64,000 nt of DNA from NCBI RefSeq assembly GCF_027451485.1, contig NZ_DAIDJE010000097.1, positions 1-64,000 on the forward strand, given 5' to 3'. Below are positions 10,286 to 22,533 of this stretch, piece after piece. The notes beneath the pieces are model-generated. The model was not told where the DNA came from and did no database searches. It saw only the letters and a program-made list of their open reading frames with translations. Source of the stretch: Bradyrhizobium sp. (lineage in GTDB: Bacteria > Pseudomonadota > Alphaproteobacteria > Rhizobiales > Xanthobacteraceae). Made by a program: the position numbers and the translations under genes. Every line of letters starts with the position of its first letter. Within the stretch, counting starts at the first letter, position 1.

Positions 10286-10768
10286 ATGCGCCTTCTCGTC
10301 ATTGCCATCGGACGGCTCAAGCAGGGGCCGGAACGCGAACTCGCCGAACGCTACCGCGCGCGCTTCGACGATATCGGCCGTCGGCTTGGATTTCGCGGCC
10401 TTGAAGTTTGTGAGTTGTCCGAGAGTCGCGCGCGCGATGCAACCGCCCGAATCGCCGAAGAAGCCGCCGCAATCGTGGCGGCAATCCCGCCAAAGTCCGT
10501 TCTGGTCGCACTGGACGAGCGTGGCGACAACATCGACAGCGGCGCATTTGCCCGCCGGCTTGCGCGCTGGCGCGACGACCAGGTCGCCAATGCTATTTTT
10601 TCAATCGGCGGCGCGGACGGACTTTCGCCCGAATTACGGCGCATGGCACAGCTCAAGATGGCGTTCGGTTCTGCGACCTGGCCGCACCAGATGGTGCGGG
10701 TCATGCTGCTTGAGCAGATCTACCGCGCGGCGACCATCCTGGCCGGCCATCCCTATCATCGCGCGTAA
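10286..10768 (+). CDS. rlmH: 23S rRNA (pseudouridine1915-N3)-methyltransferase RlmH
   Basis: RlmH methylates a pseudouridine in helix 69 of 23S rRNA using S-adenosylmethionine. The 160-residue protein is of normal length and starts MRLLVIAIGRLKQGPE. It shows the SPOUT-fold features LVALDERGDNIDS, the glycine loop FSIGGADGLSPELR, and the C-terminal LEQIYRAATILAGHPYHRA. That last segment is almost invariant in the family. It sits in the conserved nadD-rsfS-rlmH order. The 140-base gap before it holds an imperfect hairpin but no clear promoter. Confidence 0.97.
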   Translation: MRLLVIAIGRLKQGPERELAERYRARFDDIGRRLGFRGLEVCELSESRARDATARIAEEAAAIVAAIPPKSVLVALDERGDNIDSGAFARRLARWRDDQVANAIFSIGGADGLSPELRRMAQLKMAFGSATWPHQMVRVMLLEQIYRAATILAGHPYHRA

Positions 10769-10807
10769 CCGGCGCAGGACGCTCGCGTAAGGCATACGAC
10801 TGGATTG

Positions 10808-12181
10808 ATGCAACCGGCACGTAACAATCCGCAACTTCACGGCGTCGCCCGCGGCGACGCTTTCTTGTTCGCCCGCGCGTTTGCCATCTTGCTGTCGGCA
10901 GGCTTTGCGTCCGCCGGCGTATCTGCTTCGGCTCAGGCAGTCGACCCGGCGCCGCAGACGACCACAGCTTCGGCCGAGGCCATCAAGCAGCGCGAGCAGG
11001 AGCTGGAAGCGACACGGGCACAGCAGAAGAGCTCGGCGGAGCTTCAGCAGCAACTAAAGGCCGAGGTAGCGGCAATCGGCCAGGATCGCAGCAAGCTCAA
11101 CGCGCAGCTGATCGACGCAGCGGCCCAAGTCCAAAGCATTGAAGCCAAGATTGGTGACGCGGAAGCCAAGCTTCGTCCGCTCGACGCGCGCGAGCAGCAA
11201 ATCAGAAGCTCGCTCGATTCACGCCGCTCCGAAGTGGTGGAGGTGCTGGCGGCGTTACAGCGCGCTGGGCGCCGCACGCCCCCGGCGCTGCTGGTAAGAC
11301 CCGAAGACGCGTTGCAATCGTTGCGCACTGCCATCCTGCTCGGGTCGGTCGTGCCCGAATTGCGCTCGCGCGCCCAAGCGCTTGCGAAGGATCTTGCCGA
11401 GCTCGTTGCCTTGCGCAGGGCGATCGCCGCCGAACGCGATCGGCTAGCGGGCGACCGCGACAAATTGCGGGAAGACCAAACCCGGCTTGCCGCCCTGGTC
11501 GATGAACGACAGCGCAAGCAAAATGAAGCGGAAAAGAATTTGGAGGCGGAAAGCGCCCGGGCGATTGCCCTTTCCAAGCAGGTCGACAGCCTTCAAGGCC
11601 TGATCAGCAAGATGGAACAGGACTTGAAAAGCGCGGCAAAGGCCGCGGCCGTTGCCACCCAGCAGGGAACCCCGAATAATGTCGATGGAAAGCCGAATGT
11701 GGCTCGGCTGAAAGACCCCTCTAGGTCAAGCCCCGCGATCGCCTTTGCCTCAGCCAAGGGGCTGCTCGCTTTTCCCGTTAATGGCGTCAAAATACGAGGA
11801 TTTGGCGGTTCCGATGGCGCCGGCGGCGTCGAAAAAGGCATTTCTCTGGCAACCCGGCCCGGCGCGCAGGTCACAACCCCGTGTGATGGCTGGGTCGTTT
11901 ACGCGGGCCCGTTTCGCAGCTACGGACAACTCTTGATCCTTAACGCTGGTGGCGGGTATCATGTGTTGATCGCCGGAATGGGGCGCATTTCGGTTAACAT
12001 CGGACAGTTTGTTCTTACGGGAGAGCCCGTCGCAACTATGGGGACGAGCTCCCAGGTTGCTTCGATACTAGCAACCAATGTTAGCCAGCCCGTGCTCTAT
12101 ATTGAGTTCCGTAAGGACGGCACTCCCATTGATCCAGGCCCATGGTGGGCCGCAAAAGAAGGCGAAAAGGTTCGCGGATGA
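10808..12181 (+). CDS. EnvC-like murein hydrolase activator with degenerate LytM domain
   Basis: A signal or membrane anchor near residues 22-45 (AFAILLSAGFASAG..AQAVD) is followed by a long coiled coil rich in Gln, Glu, Lys and Arg (about 55-280) and a C-terminal LytM/M23 domain (about 310-457). This is the architecture of EnvC, which activates cell-wall amidases at the division site. In active M23 peptidases the zinc is held by HxxxD and HxH motifs. Here the matching positions read KGISLATRPGA and YHVLIAGMG, so most metal ligands are missing, as in EnvC itself. The TTG codon just before the ATG at 10808 is not favoured. The stop overlaps the ctpA start by ATGA, so translation is probably coupled. 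Confidence 0.85.
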   Translation: MQPARNNPQLHGVARGDAFLFARAFAILLSAGFASAGVSASAQAVDPAPQTTTASAEAIKQREQELEATRAQQKSSAELQQQLKAEVAAIGQDRSKLNAQLIDAAAQVQSIEAKIGDAEAKLRPLDAREQQIRSSLDSRRSEVVEVLAALQRAGRRTPPALLVRPEDALQSLRTAILLGSVVPELRSRAQALAKDLAELVALRRAIAAERDRLAGDRDKLREDQTRLAALVDERQRKQNEAEKNLEAESARAIALSKQVDSLQGLISKMEQDLKSAAKAAAVATQQGTPNNVDGKPNVARLKDPSRSSPAIAFASAKGLLAFPVNGVKIRGFGGSDGAGGVEKGISLATRPGAQVTTPCDGWVVYAGPFRSYGQLLILNAGGGYHVLIAGMGRISVNIGQFVLTGEPVATMGTSSQVASILATNVSQPVLYIEFRKDGTPIDPGPWWAAKEGEKVRG

Positions 12182-13548
12182 TGCGCAAGACTTCTCTCAT
12201 TCTCCTTAGCGCCGCCACTGGCGCGGCATTGACGCTCTTCGTAACCCAGCCGCGCGCGCTGACGATGGGCTCGATGGCGCGCGCCTCGACCTCCGATACG
12301 TATCGCCAGCTGAACCTGTTTGGCGACGTGTTCGAACGGGTGCGCAGCGACTATGTCGAGAAGCCTGATGACAGCAAGCTGATCGAATCCGCGATCAGCG
12401 GCATGCTCTCCGGCCTCGATCCGCATTCGAGCTACATGGACGCCAAGAGCTTCCGCGACATGCAGGTACAGACTCGCGGCGAATTCGGCGGGCTCGGCAT
12501 CGAAGTCACCATGGAAGACGGTCTCATCAAGGTCGTGTCGCCGATCGACGACACCCCGGCTTCAAAGGCCGGGATTCTCGCCAACGACATCATCACCATG
12601 CTCGACGACGAGCAGGTTCAGGGCCTGACGCTTAACCAGGCGGTCGACAAGATGCGGGGCCCCGTCAACACCAAGATCAAGCTCAAGATCATCCGCAAGG
12701 GCGTGGATAATCCGATCGAGGTCACGCTGGTTCGCGATAACATTCGGGTCCGCTCGGTGCGCTCGCGCGTCGAGGACGATGATATCGCCTATATCCGCAT
12801 CACCACCTTCAACGAACAGACCACCGAAGGTCTGAAGAAGAGTATAGCGGACCTGCAGAACCAGATCGGCGACAAGCTGAAGGGCTATATCATCGACCTG
12901 CGCAACAATCCCGGCGGCCTTCTGGAAGAAGCCGTGACCGTTTCCGACGCCTTCCTCGATCGCGGCGAAATCGTGTCGACTCGCGGACGCAACGCCGAGG
13001 AGACCCAGCGCCGCACGGCACGCCCGGGCGATCTGACCAAGGGCAAGCCGGTCGTCGTTCTCATCAACGGCGGATCGGCATCGGCATCCGAGATCGTCGC
13101 CGGCGCGTTGCAGGACCACAAGCGCGCCACATTGATCGGCACTCGCTCGTTCGGCAAGGGCTCGGTCCAGACCATCATCCCGCTTGGCGCGGGCAATGGC
13201 GCGCTGCGGCTGACCACGGCGCGCTACTACACGCCGTCGGGCAGATCGATCCAGGCCAAGGGCATCGTGCCTGACATCGAAGTGTTGCAGGATGTGCCGC
13301 CGGAGCTGAAGTCGCGGACCGATACCAAGGGCGAAGCTTCGCTGCGCGGCCACCTGACGAATGGCACAGACGAGAAGACCGGCTCGCAGTCCTACGTGCC
13401 GCCGGACCCCAAGAATGACAAGGCGCTGAAGATGGCGGACGACGTGCTGCACGGCGTCAAGATCAACGCGAGCGCACCGGCAGCCTCTGACGACAAGGCG
13501 ACCGACAAGGCCTCGGTCGAGAAGCCGTCCAAGCAGGAAGCCAACTGA
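12178..13548 (+). CDS. ctpA: Carboxyl-terminal processing protease (S41 family)
   Basis: CtpA is a periplasmic serine protease that trims C-termini of envelope proteins. The 456-residue protein begins with a signal segment (SLILLSAATGAALTLF). A PDZ domain follows at about 85-170, including FGGLGIEVTMEDG. The peptidase core has Ser302 in GGSASASEIV and Lys327 in SFGKGSVQT, the catalytic dyad at the expected 25-residue spacing. The C-terminus is a low-complexity Lys/Asp/Ala tail. Two start codons lie back to back at 12178 and 12181, and the first overlaps the envC-like stop. The pairing with an EnvC-like regulator suggests a shared role in cell-wall turnover. Confidence 0.95.
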   Translation: MMRKTSLILLSAATGAALTLFVTQPRALTMGSMARASTSDTYRQLNLFGDVFERVRSDYVEKPDDSKLIESAISGMLSGLDPHSSYMDAKSFRDMQVQTRGEFGGLGIEVTMEDGLIKVVSPIDDTPASKAGILANDIITMLDDEQVQGLTLNQAVDKMRGPVNTKIKLKIIRKGVDNPIEVTLVRDNIRVRSVRSRVEDDDIAYIRITTFNEQTTEGLKKSIADLQNQIGDKLKGYIIDLRNNPGGLLEEAVTVSDAFLDRGEIVSTRGRNAEETQRRTARPGDLTKGKPVVVLINGGSASASEIVAGALQDHKRATLIGTRSFGKGSVQTIIPLGAGNGALRLTTARYYTPSGRSIQAKGIVPDIEVLQDVPPELKSRTDTKGEASLRGHLTNGTDEKTGSQSYVPPDPKNDKALKMADDVLHGVKINASAPAASDDKATDKASVEKPSKQEAN

Positions 13549-13570
13549 TCGACGGCTAAAACATTCCCCG

Positions 13571-13604
13571 AAAAGGGCGGCCCCGGGTGGCCGCCCTTTT
13601 TGTT
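13571..13604 (+). terminator. Rho-independent terminator after ctpA
   Basis: AAAAGGGCGGCC (13571-13582) pairs with GGCCGCCCTTTT (13589-13600), and further Ts follow. It lies 23 bases after the ctpA stop. The structure is strong and unambiguous. Confidence 0.9.
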
Positions 13605-13724
13605 TTGGCGGCCACGGTCCCGTCGAAGGCGCGGAACCGGTTGGCCGCTGGTGAGCGCGCTCAGCCACCCTGCCGTTGCCTCATGCGGCCGTGGTATCCT
13701 GACCTGATTGATTCGGGGAGTGTG

Positions 13725-14948
13725 ATGGCAGAGGCCGCTGACGAGCTGAGCGCTCCGCTTGGACGGGACGTTGCGCGCGGCAAGCGTCGTTTTCGGCCGC
13801 CTTTCACCGGCATGCAGGCATTGGCGGCGGGGCTAGGACTGGTTCTGGCGACATTTGCCGGCTACGCCATGTTCAACGATGACCCGCTTGGCGGTGAGCC
13901 GCGGGCGCGAGTCGCCATCATGCCTGCCCAGGTCAACGGCAAGGCCGCCGGGAAGACGGAGACGGCGTCGACCGAAAAATCGGCTGGCGCCCCACACCAC
14001 GGCGAGCCGGCCGCGAGTTCGGCAAGACCAGCGGCGCCAGCCGACCAGCGCACCGTCACCATCATCGATGGCTCCAGCGGCGCGCGCCACGACGTGACGA
14101 TCTCCGGAGACACGCCGGAGAAGGATCCGGCGACACCGGGCGGGATTATGCCTGGCATAGACCCGCGGCTGTTGGAAAAGGGCCGCTACGGGATGATTCC
14201 GACGACAGCCGGCGGGCTCAAGCCCGTCACGGCGTACGCCGGTGCCGTCGACCAGGCCAAAGTTGCGAAGATGCCGATCGTGTCTGTAGTCGTGGGAGGC
14301 CTAGGCGTAGGTGCCGCCAAGACGATGGACGCCATTCTGAAGCTGCCTGCCGCCGTGACGTTGGCGTTCACCCCTTACGGATCCGATCCTACCAAGCTCG
14401 TCGAACGGGCGCGTGCTCAACGTCACGAGATCCTGCTGCAGGTTCCCATGGAGCCATACGACTATCCCGACAATGACCCGGGACCCCAGACCCTGCTGAC
14501 GACACTGGCGGCTGAACAGAACCTTGACCGCCTATACTGGCATCTGAGCCGATTCCAGGGTTACGCCGGTATCGCCAATTTCATGGGAGCCAGGTTCGTG
14601 GCGACCGATACGGCGATGCTGCCGATCGTGCGGGAAGCTGCCAAACGCGGGCTGGGCTATTTCGATGACGGATCAGCGCGCAGCCTTGCCCCGTCCTTGG
14701 CGGCAGCACAAGCCATGCCGTTCGCGAAGGCCGACCTGACCATCGATTCGGTACCGACATCGGGCGAGATCGACCGGGCCTTGGCCAAGCTGGAGGAATT
14801 GGCAAAGGAGCGCGGCTTTGCGGTCGGCGTCGCCTCGGCGCTGCCGATTTCCATCGAACGGATTGGCGCCTGGGCCCGGACGCTCGATAGCCATGGGGTT
14901 TTGCTGGCGCCATTGACAAGCGCGATGACGAAATCAAAATCGAGCTGA
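13725..14948 (+). CDS. Divergent polysaccharide deacetylase family protein
   Basis: The 407-residue protein has an N-terminal cytoplasmic stretch, one membrane segment (about 30-47, [18 protein letters not shown]) and a Pro/Ala-rich linker. A periplasmic domain from about 185 matches the divergent polysaccharide deacetylase (YibQ-like) family. Markers are [53 protein letters not shown] and [11 protein letters not shown]. This family is usually found downstream of envC and ctpA, as here, but its activity is poorly defined. The start at 13725 is supported by GGGGAG a few bases upstream. The ctpA terminator separates it from the preceding operon. Confidence 0.88.
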   Translation: MAEAADELSAPLGRDVARGKRRFRPPFTGMQALAAGLGLVLATFAGYAMFNDDPLGGEPRARVAIMPAQVNGKAAGKTETASTEKSAGAPHHGEPAASSARPAAPADQRTVTIIDGSSGARHDVTISGDTPEKDPATPGGIMPGIDPRLLEKGRYGMIPTTAGGLKPVTAYAGAVDQAKVAKMPIVSVVVGGLGVGAAKTMDAILKLPAAVTLAFTPYGSDPTKLVERARAQRHEILLQVPMEPYDYPDNDPGPQTLLTTLAAEQNLDRLYWHLSRFQGYAGIANFMGARFVATDTAMLPIVREAAKRGLGYFDDGSARSLAPSLAAAQAMPFAKADLTIDSVPTSGEIDRALAKLEELAKERGFAVGVASALPISIERIGAWARTLDSHGVLLAPLTSAMTKSKSS

Positions 14949-14992
14949 CCAGTGCCTTGACGCGGCGCGAGCCTAGAGGAGATCAGAACGGA

Positions 14993-15499
14993 ATGGCGCG
15001 TTATGAAGATTTGCCCTATCGAACTTGTGTCGGCATGATGCTGATCAATGCAGCTGGGCTCGTCTTCATCGGTCGCCGCGCCGGCGGCATCGAGCACGTC
15101 GATGAATCCCATGTCTGGCAAATGCCGCAAGGCGGCGTCGACCCCGGCGAGGACACTTGGGACGCTGCCAAGCGCGAGCTATACGAGGAAACCAACGTCC
15201 GTTCGATTGAGAAGATCGCCGAAATTGCAGACTGGCTCGTCTACGACATTCCGCGCACTATCGCAGGGCGAGCCTGGAAGGGCCGTTACCGCGGCCAGCG
15301 GCAGAAGTGGTATGCCGTACGCTTCACCGGGGAGGATCGCGAGATCAATGTCGCAAATCCCGGTGGCGGCGGCCACAAGGCTGAGTTCATCGGCTGGCGC
15401 TGGGAACCGATGAAAAATCTTCCGGATCTGATCGTTCCCTTCAAGCGCCCGGTCTACGAGCGGGTGGTCAAGGAATTTGCCGGACTAGCGGGCGGCTGA
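14993..15499 (+). CDS. rppH: RNA pyrophosphohydrolase (Nudix), first copy
   Basis: RppH removes pyrophosphate from the 5' triphosphate end of mRNA and so starts 5'-end-dependent decay. The 168-residue protein has the canonical Nudix box at 47-69 ([16 protein letters not shown]). It also has the RppH-specific [14 protein letters not shown] segment and ends with [13 protein letters not shown]. The start at 14993 is supported by AGGAGA about 12 bases upstream. An in-frame TTG at 14957 is less likely. A second, closely similar RppH gene follows 72 bases later in the same direction. Confidence 0.93.
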   Translation: MARYEDLPYRTCVGMMLINAAGLVFIGRRAGGIEHVDESHVWQMPQGGVDPGEDTWDAAKRELYEETNVRSIEKIAEIADWLVYDIPRTIAGRAWKGRYRGQRQKWYAVRFTGEDREINVANPGGGGHKAEFIGWRWEPMKNLPDLIVPFKRPVYERVVKEFAGLAGG

Positions 15500-15571
15500 G
15501 TTCAGTTTATCACTCCGCTTGATGCGATTCCGGGGCGCGGCTTCCTGGGCACGAAGGCGAGCGTTCACCTC

Positions 15572-16078
15572 ATGACCAAGCCTTACCGTCCCAATGTCGG
15601 CATTGCACTTTTCAACGCCGATGGGCGTGTCCTGATCGGGCGGCGGTTCAGGGACGACGGCCCGGAAATCGTACTTCCCGGGCTTGAGTGGCAAATGCCG
15701 CAAGGCGGGATCGATGCCAATGAGAATCCGCGCGAAGCTGTGATGCGCGAACTGTGGGAAGAGACCGGCGTCAGAAGCGCCGGCTATCTCGGCGAGACCG
15801 ATTGGCTGACATACGAGTTCCCGACCTATTCCGGTCCCGCTTCGCATCGGCTCGCGAAATTTCGCGGCCAGCGGCAGAAATGGTTTGCGCTGCGCTTTGC
15901 GGGCTGCGAGCAGGAGATCGATCCGCTCACCTCACGCAACAGCCAGCCGCCTGAATTTGATCAATGGCGGTGGGAGCGGCTCGATTGCGTTGCCGATCTC
16001 GTGGTACCGTTTCGTCGCGACGTGTATCGGGTGGTCGCGAAACAATTCGCGAGGTTCGCAAACCAGGCGAGGCGGTGA
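15572..16078 (+). CDS. rppH: RNA pyrophosphohydrolase (Nudix), second copy
   Basis: This protein is also 168 residues long and has the same architecture as the preceding gene: PNVGIALFNADGRVLIGRR, a Nudix box at 45-67 (GGIDANEN..RELWEETG), and RGQRQKWFALRFAG. The catalytic Glu residues of the Nudix box are intact, so it should be active. The two sequences differ throughout, so the duplication is not recent. Which copy is the main mRNA decapping enzyme cannot be told from sequence; some Nudix relatives act on dinucleoside polyphosphates instead. It converges on atpC with 9 bases between. Confidence 0.9.
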   Translation: MTKPYRPNVGIALFNADGRVLIGRRFRDDGPEIVLPGLEWQMPQGGIDANENPREAVMRELWEETGVRSAGYLGETDWLTYEFPTYSGPASHRLAKFRGQRQKWFALRFAGCEQEIDPLTSRNSQPPEFDQWRWERLDCVADLVVPFRRDVYRVVAKQFARFANQARR

Positions 16079-16087
16079 ATGCGAGGC

Positions 16088-16495
16088 TTAATGCAGCGCC
16101 GTCGTATTGAGCTCGTGCTCGATGCTCCTGAAATGATCGAGCCGCTCGAGTGCCCGATCGAGTTCGGAGCCTTCCTTTTCCTTGAGCTTGGTTTCCATGT
16201 CGGAAATGGTCTCGGCGAACTTCGCCCGGTCGAGTTCCTCGATTGAGGTGGCGACATCGGCCAGGACCGTCAGCCCCTTGTCCGAAACTTCGGCCAGACC
16301 GCCAAGCACGATGATCTTCTGCTTCGACCCGCCTGAAATCACCGTCAGGATACCGGGGCGCACCGCCGCCACGACCGGCGCATGTCCGGCCAGAACGCCG
16401 AAATCGCCTTCAGTTCCGGGAATGTCGACCTGATCGACCTCGCCGGAGAAGGCCATCTTTTCGGGCGAGACAAGATCGAAGTGGAAGGTAGCCAT
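16088..16495 (-). CDS. atpC: ATP synthase F1 subunit epsilon
   Basis: Subunit epsilon is part of the central stalk and regulates ATP hydrolysis. The 135-residue protein begins [27 protein letters not shown]. It continues with [19 protein letters not shown], the beta-sandwich core, and ends in an alpha-helical region (residues about 90-130, rich in Lys and Glu). The start at 16495 is the conserved family start; upstream in-frame codons fall in a repeat. It is the last gene of atpHAGDC, separated from atpD by 116 bases that contain a palindromic repeat. Confidence 0.97.
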   Translation of the reverse strand: MATFHFDLVSPEKMAFSGEVDQVDIPGTEGDFGVLAGHAPVVAAVRPGILTVISGGSKQKIIVLGGLAEVSDKGLTVLADVATSIEELDRAKFAETISDMETKLKEKEGSELDRALERLDHFRSIEHELNTTALH

Positions 16496-16516
16496 GGTCT
16501 TTCCATTCTTTTCGCT

Positions 16517-16601
16517 GTCACCCGCGGGCTCGACCCGCCGGTCCATCAGTCAAAAACATTTCTCGTTCGATGGACCGCCGGACCTCAGTCCGGCGATGAC
16601 A
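16517..16601. repeat. Palindromic repeat between atpD and atpC
   Basis: Two arms of about 33 bases are imperfect inverted copies. The inner parts CCGCCGGTCCATC (16535-16547) and GATGGACCGCCGG (16569-16581) match at 12 of 13 positions. The outer parts begin TGTCA and end ATGACA. The type resembles REP elements of Bradyrhizobium-like genomes. It sits inside the atp operon and should form a large hairpin in the mRNA. Confidence 0.6.
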
Positions 16602-16611
16602 ACACCCAAGC

Positions 16612-18054
<1,443 letters not shown>

Positions 18055-18104
18055 TCAACTATCTCCTTCGATCAAAACTCTTTAATTCGGTCAGCTCGAC
18101 CCCG

Positions 18105-18983
18105 TTACACGGCCTCAGCGCCGGAGATGATCTCGATCAGCTCCTTGGTGATCATGGCCTGGCGCGTGCGATTGTAAATCAGCGTCTGCTTGCGGATCAT
18201 CTCGCCCGCGTTGCGGGTGGCGTTGTCCATCGCCGACATCTGCGCGCCGTAGAACGAGGCGTTGTTTTCGAGCAGCGCGCGGAAGACCTGGACCGCCAGA
18301 TTGCGCGGCAACAGGCTGGTCAGGATCACATCCTCTTCCGGCTCGTATTCATAAGCCACCGACGCACCGCCATTGCCGGAGGTTTCCTCGACCACCAGCG
18401 GAATGATCTGCTGCGCAGTCGGCACTTGCGCGATGACCGACTTGAAGCGCGAATAGAACAGCGTGCAGACGTCGAACTCGCCGGCATCAAAGCGCGCAAT
18501 CACTTTCTTGGCGATATCCTCGGCATTGCCAAACGCGAGCTGGCGGACGCTGCGCAGGTCGAGATGCTCGACAATCTGCTTTTCGAACTGGCGGCGGAGC
18601 TGCTCGTAGCCCTTGCGGCCGACGCAAAAGAATTTGACTTCCTTGCCCTCGTTCATCAGCGCCAGCGCGCGCTCGCGTGCCAGCCGGACGATCGAGGAAT
18701 TGAAGGCGCCGGACAGGCCACGCTCGCCCGTGCAGACCAGCAAAAGGTGGACCTGGTCCTTGCCGGTACCGGCCAGCAAGGCCGGCGCACCGGGCGAACC
18801 CGCCGCGGCGCTCGCGATGTTGGCGATCACCGAGGCCATCTTGTCTGCATAGGGACGAGCCGCTTCGGCGGCCGACTGCGCGCGGCGCAGCTTCGACGCA
18901 GCGACCATCTGCATCGCCTTGGTGATCTTCTGCGTCGCCTTGGTCGAGGCGATGCGGACCCGCATGTCTTTCAGTGACGCCAT
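18105..18983 (-). CDS. atpG: ATP synthase F1 subunit gamma
   Basis: Gamma is the rotating central shaft of F1. The 292-residue protein has the conserved N-terminal helix [32 protein letters not shown]. The C-terminal helix includes [16 protein letters not shown] and [19 protein letters not shown]. Both are nearly invariant in the family and form the coiled coil. The middle carries GLSGAFNSS. It follows atpA after 98 bases that contain a perfect 12-base inverted repeat, and precedes atpD by 50 bases. Confidence 0.98.
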   Translation of the reverse strand: MASLKDMRVRIASTKATQKITKAMQMVAASKLRRAQSAAEAARPYADKMASVIANIASAAAGSPGAPALLAGTGKDQVHLLLVCTGERGLSGAFNSSIVRLARERALALMNEGKEVKFFCVGRKGYEQLRRQFEKQIVEHLDLRSVRQLAFGNAEDIAKKVIARFDAGEFDVCTLFYSRFKSVIAQVPTAQQIIPLVVEETSGNGGASVAYEYEPEEDVILTSLLPRNLAVQVFRALLENNASFYGAQMSAMDNATRNAGEMIRKQTLIYNRTRQAMITKELIEIISGAEAV

Positions 18984-19000
18984 TCTTAGCTCTCACCCCC

Positions 19001-19029
19001 ACGATCTGATCCGGCAAGGATCAGATCGT
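19001..19029. repeat. Perfect intercistronic inverted repeat between atpA and atpG
   Basis: ACGATCTGATCC (19001-19012) and GGATCAGATCGT (19018-19029) are a perfect 12-base inverted repeat with a 5-base loop, so the hairpin is equally strong in RNA from either strand. No T-run follows on the coding (minus) strand. It may stabilise or process the operon mRNA and so adjust subunit ratios. Confidence 0.65.
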
Positions 19030-19081
19030 CAGCCCATCCTTCGTCAGGCCCGGACAAACCGCCGAGCCATAAGCTTCTACG

Positions 19082-21168
<2,087 letters not shown>

Positions 21169-21823
21169 AAGCGCGCTCTTTTTTTGCTGTCAAACCCGCA
21201 AGGGAAAAACCGTCGCCAAAATGCGGCGCCTAGCGATCCAAGCCCTTGGAGTTCAAGCGGGACTTCGATTTTCGACCGGCACAGGCAGCGCCGGGACCGT
21301 TAAAATCGCGGCTTTGCTAACATAGCAAGACCGCAGGTGCAACATGACGGCGGGCGCCGCGGTGCCGTGTCGCAATCGATTTGCGGGAAAGTGCGCCTGA
21401 CCGGCTGCACCCCACTGGCCGGGACTGGATGCGGTGTTCCGGAACCGCTCCCACGCCACCCGAAATTGTTCCAGCTTCTACTGCATGGCTGCATGCACGC
21501 AGCGGGACGAAGCGCGGGAACCCGCCGGCCCGGCCCTTTGCTCGCATTACTTGCCGAAATCTCGGCGAAGGGGGCCAGGACTTCTGACATCAGTAATCAC
21601 AAGTATACTTTATGTATAGAATTGATAGTCTGACCAATAGAATTCCAAGTTACGGAACATGCTCCGATATTCTGTTCCACCTCACAAGATGTTTCAGGAT
21701 GAGATAAACCAATTCTACTGCCCCTTTTACGCCTCATTGCGGAATCAAACGGCGCTCGTTCAGAACGGAGCGGGGGTTCCAAGTGCCACAGATGTGGCAT
21801 TACTACATTGAGGGACTGATATA
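21169..21823. other. Noncoding gap between atpH and rlpA, with an AT-rich patch
   Basis: No convincing gene lies in these 655 bases. The part next to atpH (to about 21590) has genomic base composition and must hold the atp operon promoter. From about 21590 to 21740 the sequence is clearly AT-rich, with AGTATACTTTATGTATAG at 21602-21619, unlike its surroundings. TATACT within it could serve as a -10 element for rlpA, but I see no good -35 partner at the right distance. Confidence 0.5.
21784..21799. promoter_or_regulatory. Inverted repeat just upstream of rlpA
   Basis: TGCCACA (21784-21790) and TGTGGCA (21793-21799) form a perfect inverted repeat with a GA centre, ending 24 bases before the rlpA ATG. 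It could be an operator or an mRNA hairpin near the ribosome-binding site (GAGGGAC). Confidence 0.4.
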
Positions 21824-22330
21824 ATGCTGAAACTCAACAAGCAGGTACTGGGGAAAGTTACCCAGCCGCGTACGGCGCTCATCCTTTTTGCCGCGGCTGC
21901 TTTCACAGGAGGCACCGCCTCTGAAGCCTCGGCGAGGTCTTACGGTCACCACCACTATCACCGCCACCATTACGCCCACGCTGCGCGGGCCGAGTTCGCG
22001 CCCTGGCGGGACGCCAATGCGTCGATCGCACCGTCCTTTGGCGCCGGGCGCAGCTTCAGCGGCATGGCTTCGTTTTATGGCAATGAGTCCGGCCGCAGGA
22101 CCGCATCTGGCCAGCGCTTCAACCAGGAAGCCATGACGGCGGCCCACCGGAGCTTGCCATTCGGCACCAAGCTTCGGGTTACCCATGGCGGCCGCAGCGT
22201 CATCGTCACCATCAACGACCGCGGCCCCTTCGTCCGCGGCCGGGTGCTCGACCTGTCGACGGGCGCCGCCCGGGCGATCGGCCTGACGAGCGCCGGGGTC
22301 GGCCGCATCACGGCCGAGGTCATCTCGTAA
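21824..22330 (+). CDS. rlpA: RlpA-like septal ring lytic transglycosylase family protein
   Basis: The 168-residue protein has a signal segment (about 18-37, TALILFAAAAFTGG..ASA) and a His/Tyr-rich stretch (SYGHHHYHRHHYAHA). Its C-terminal double-psi beta-barrel domain is at about 75-168. The RlpA signature is clear: GMASFYGNESGRRTASGQRF, AAHRSLPFGTKLRVT, and NDRGPFVRGRVLDLS. RlpA proteins act on peptidoglycan lacking stem peptides. There is no SPOR domain and no obvious lipobox Cys, so it is a short, probably soluble periplasmic form. The His-rich segment could bind metal. A strong terminator follows at 22426. Confidence 0.9.
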   Translation: MLKLNKQVLGKVTQPRTALILFAAAAFTGGTASEASARSYGHHHYHRHHYAHAARAEFAPWRDANASIAPSFGAGRSFSGMASFYGNESGRRTASGQRFNQEAMTAAHRSLPFGTKLRVTHGGRSVIVTINDRGPFVRGRVLDLSTGAARAIGLTSAGVGRITAEVIS

Positions 22331-22425
22331 CGCGCAGTTCCACGCGCAATTTTCGACCAGATCAGCGTTTGCGTACCGTCTATCCTTCACCTGGATGACG
22401 GAGCCGATTTTGCGCTGACAGCACG

Positions 22426-22458
22426 AAGCCCGCCGTAGCCAATGACGGCGGGCTTTTG
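22426..22458 (+). terminator. Rho-independent terminator after rlpA
   Basis: AAGCCCGCCG (22426-22435) pairs with CGGCGGGCTT (22446-22455), and TT follows before a G and two more Ts. It lies about 95 bases after the rlpA stop and before the convergent priA. Confidence 0.75.
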
Positions 22459-22533
22459 TTGCTTCTATCGAACCCGGAACCTGGAAATTGCGTGCCTGAC
22501 GCTGTTTCCCGGAATGACACATGAGGACGGGGA

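Noticed and set aside
21188..21193. A minus-strand TTGACA upstream of atpH
   Set aside because: The -10 it would imply falls at or past the atpH start codon, so it cannot drive the operon.
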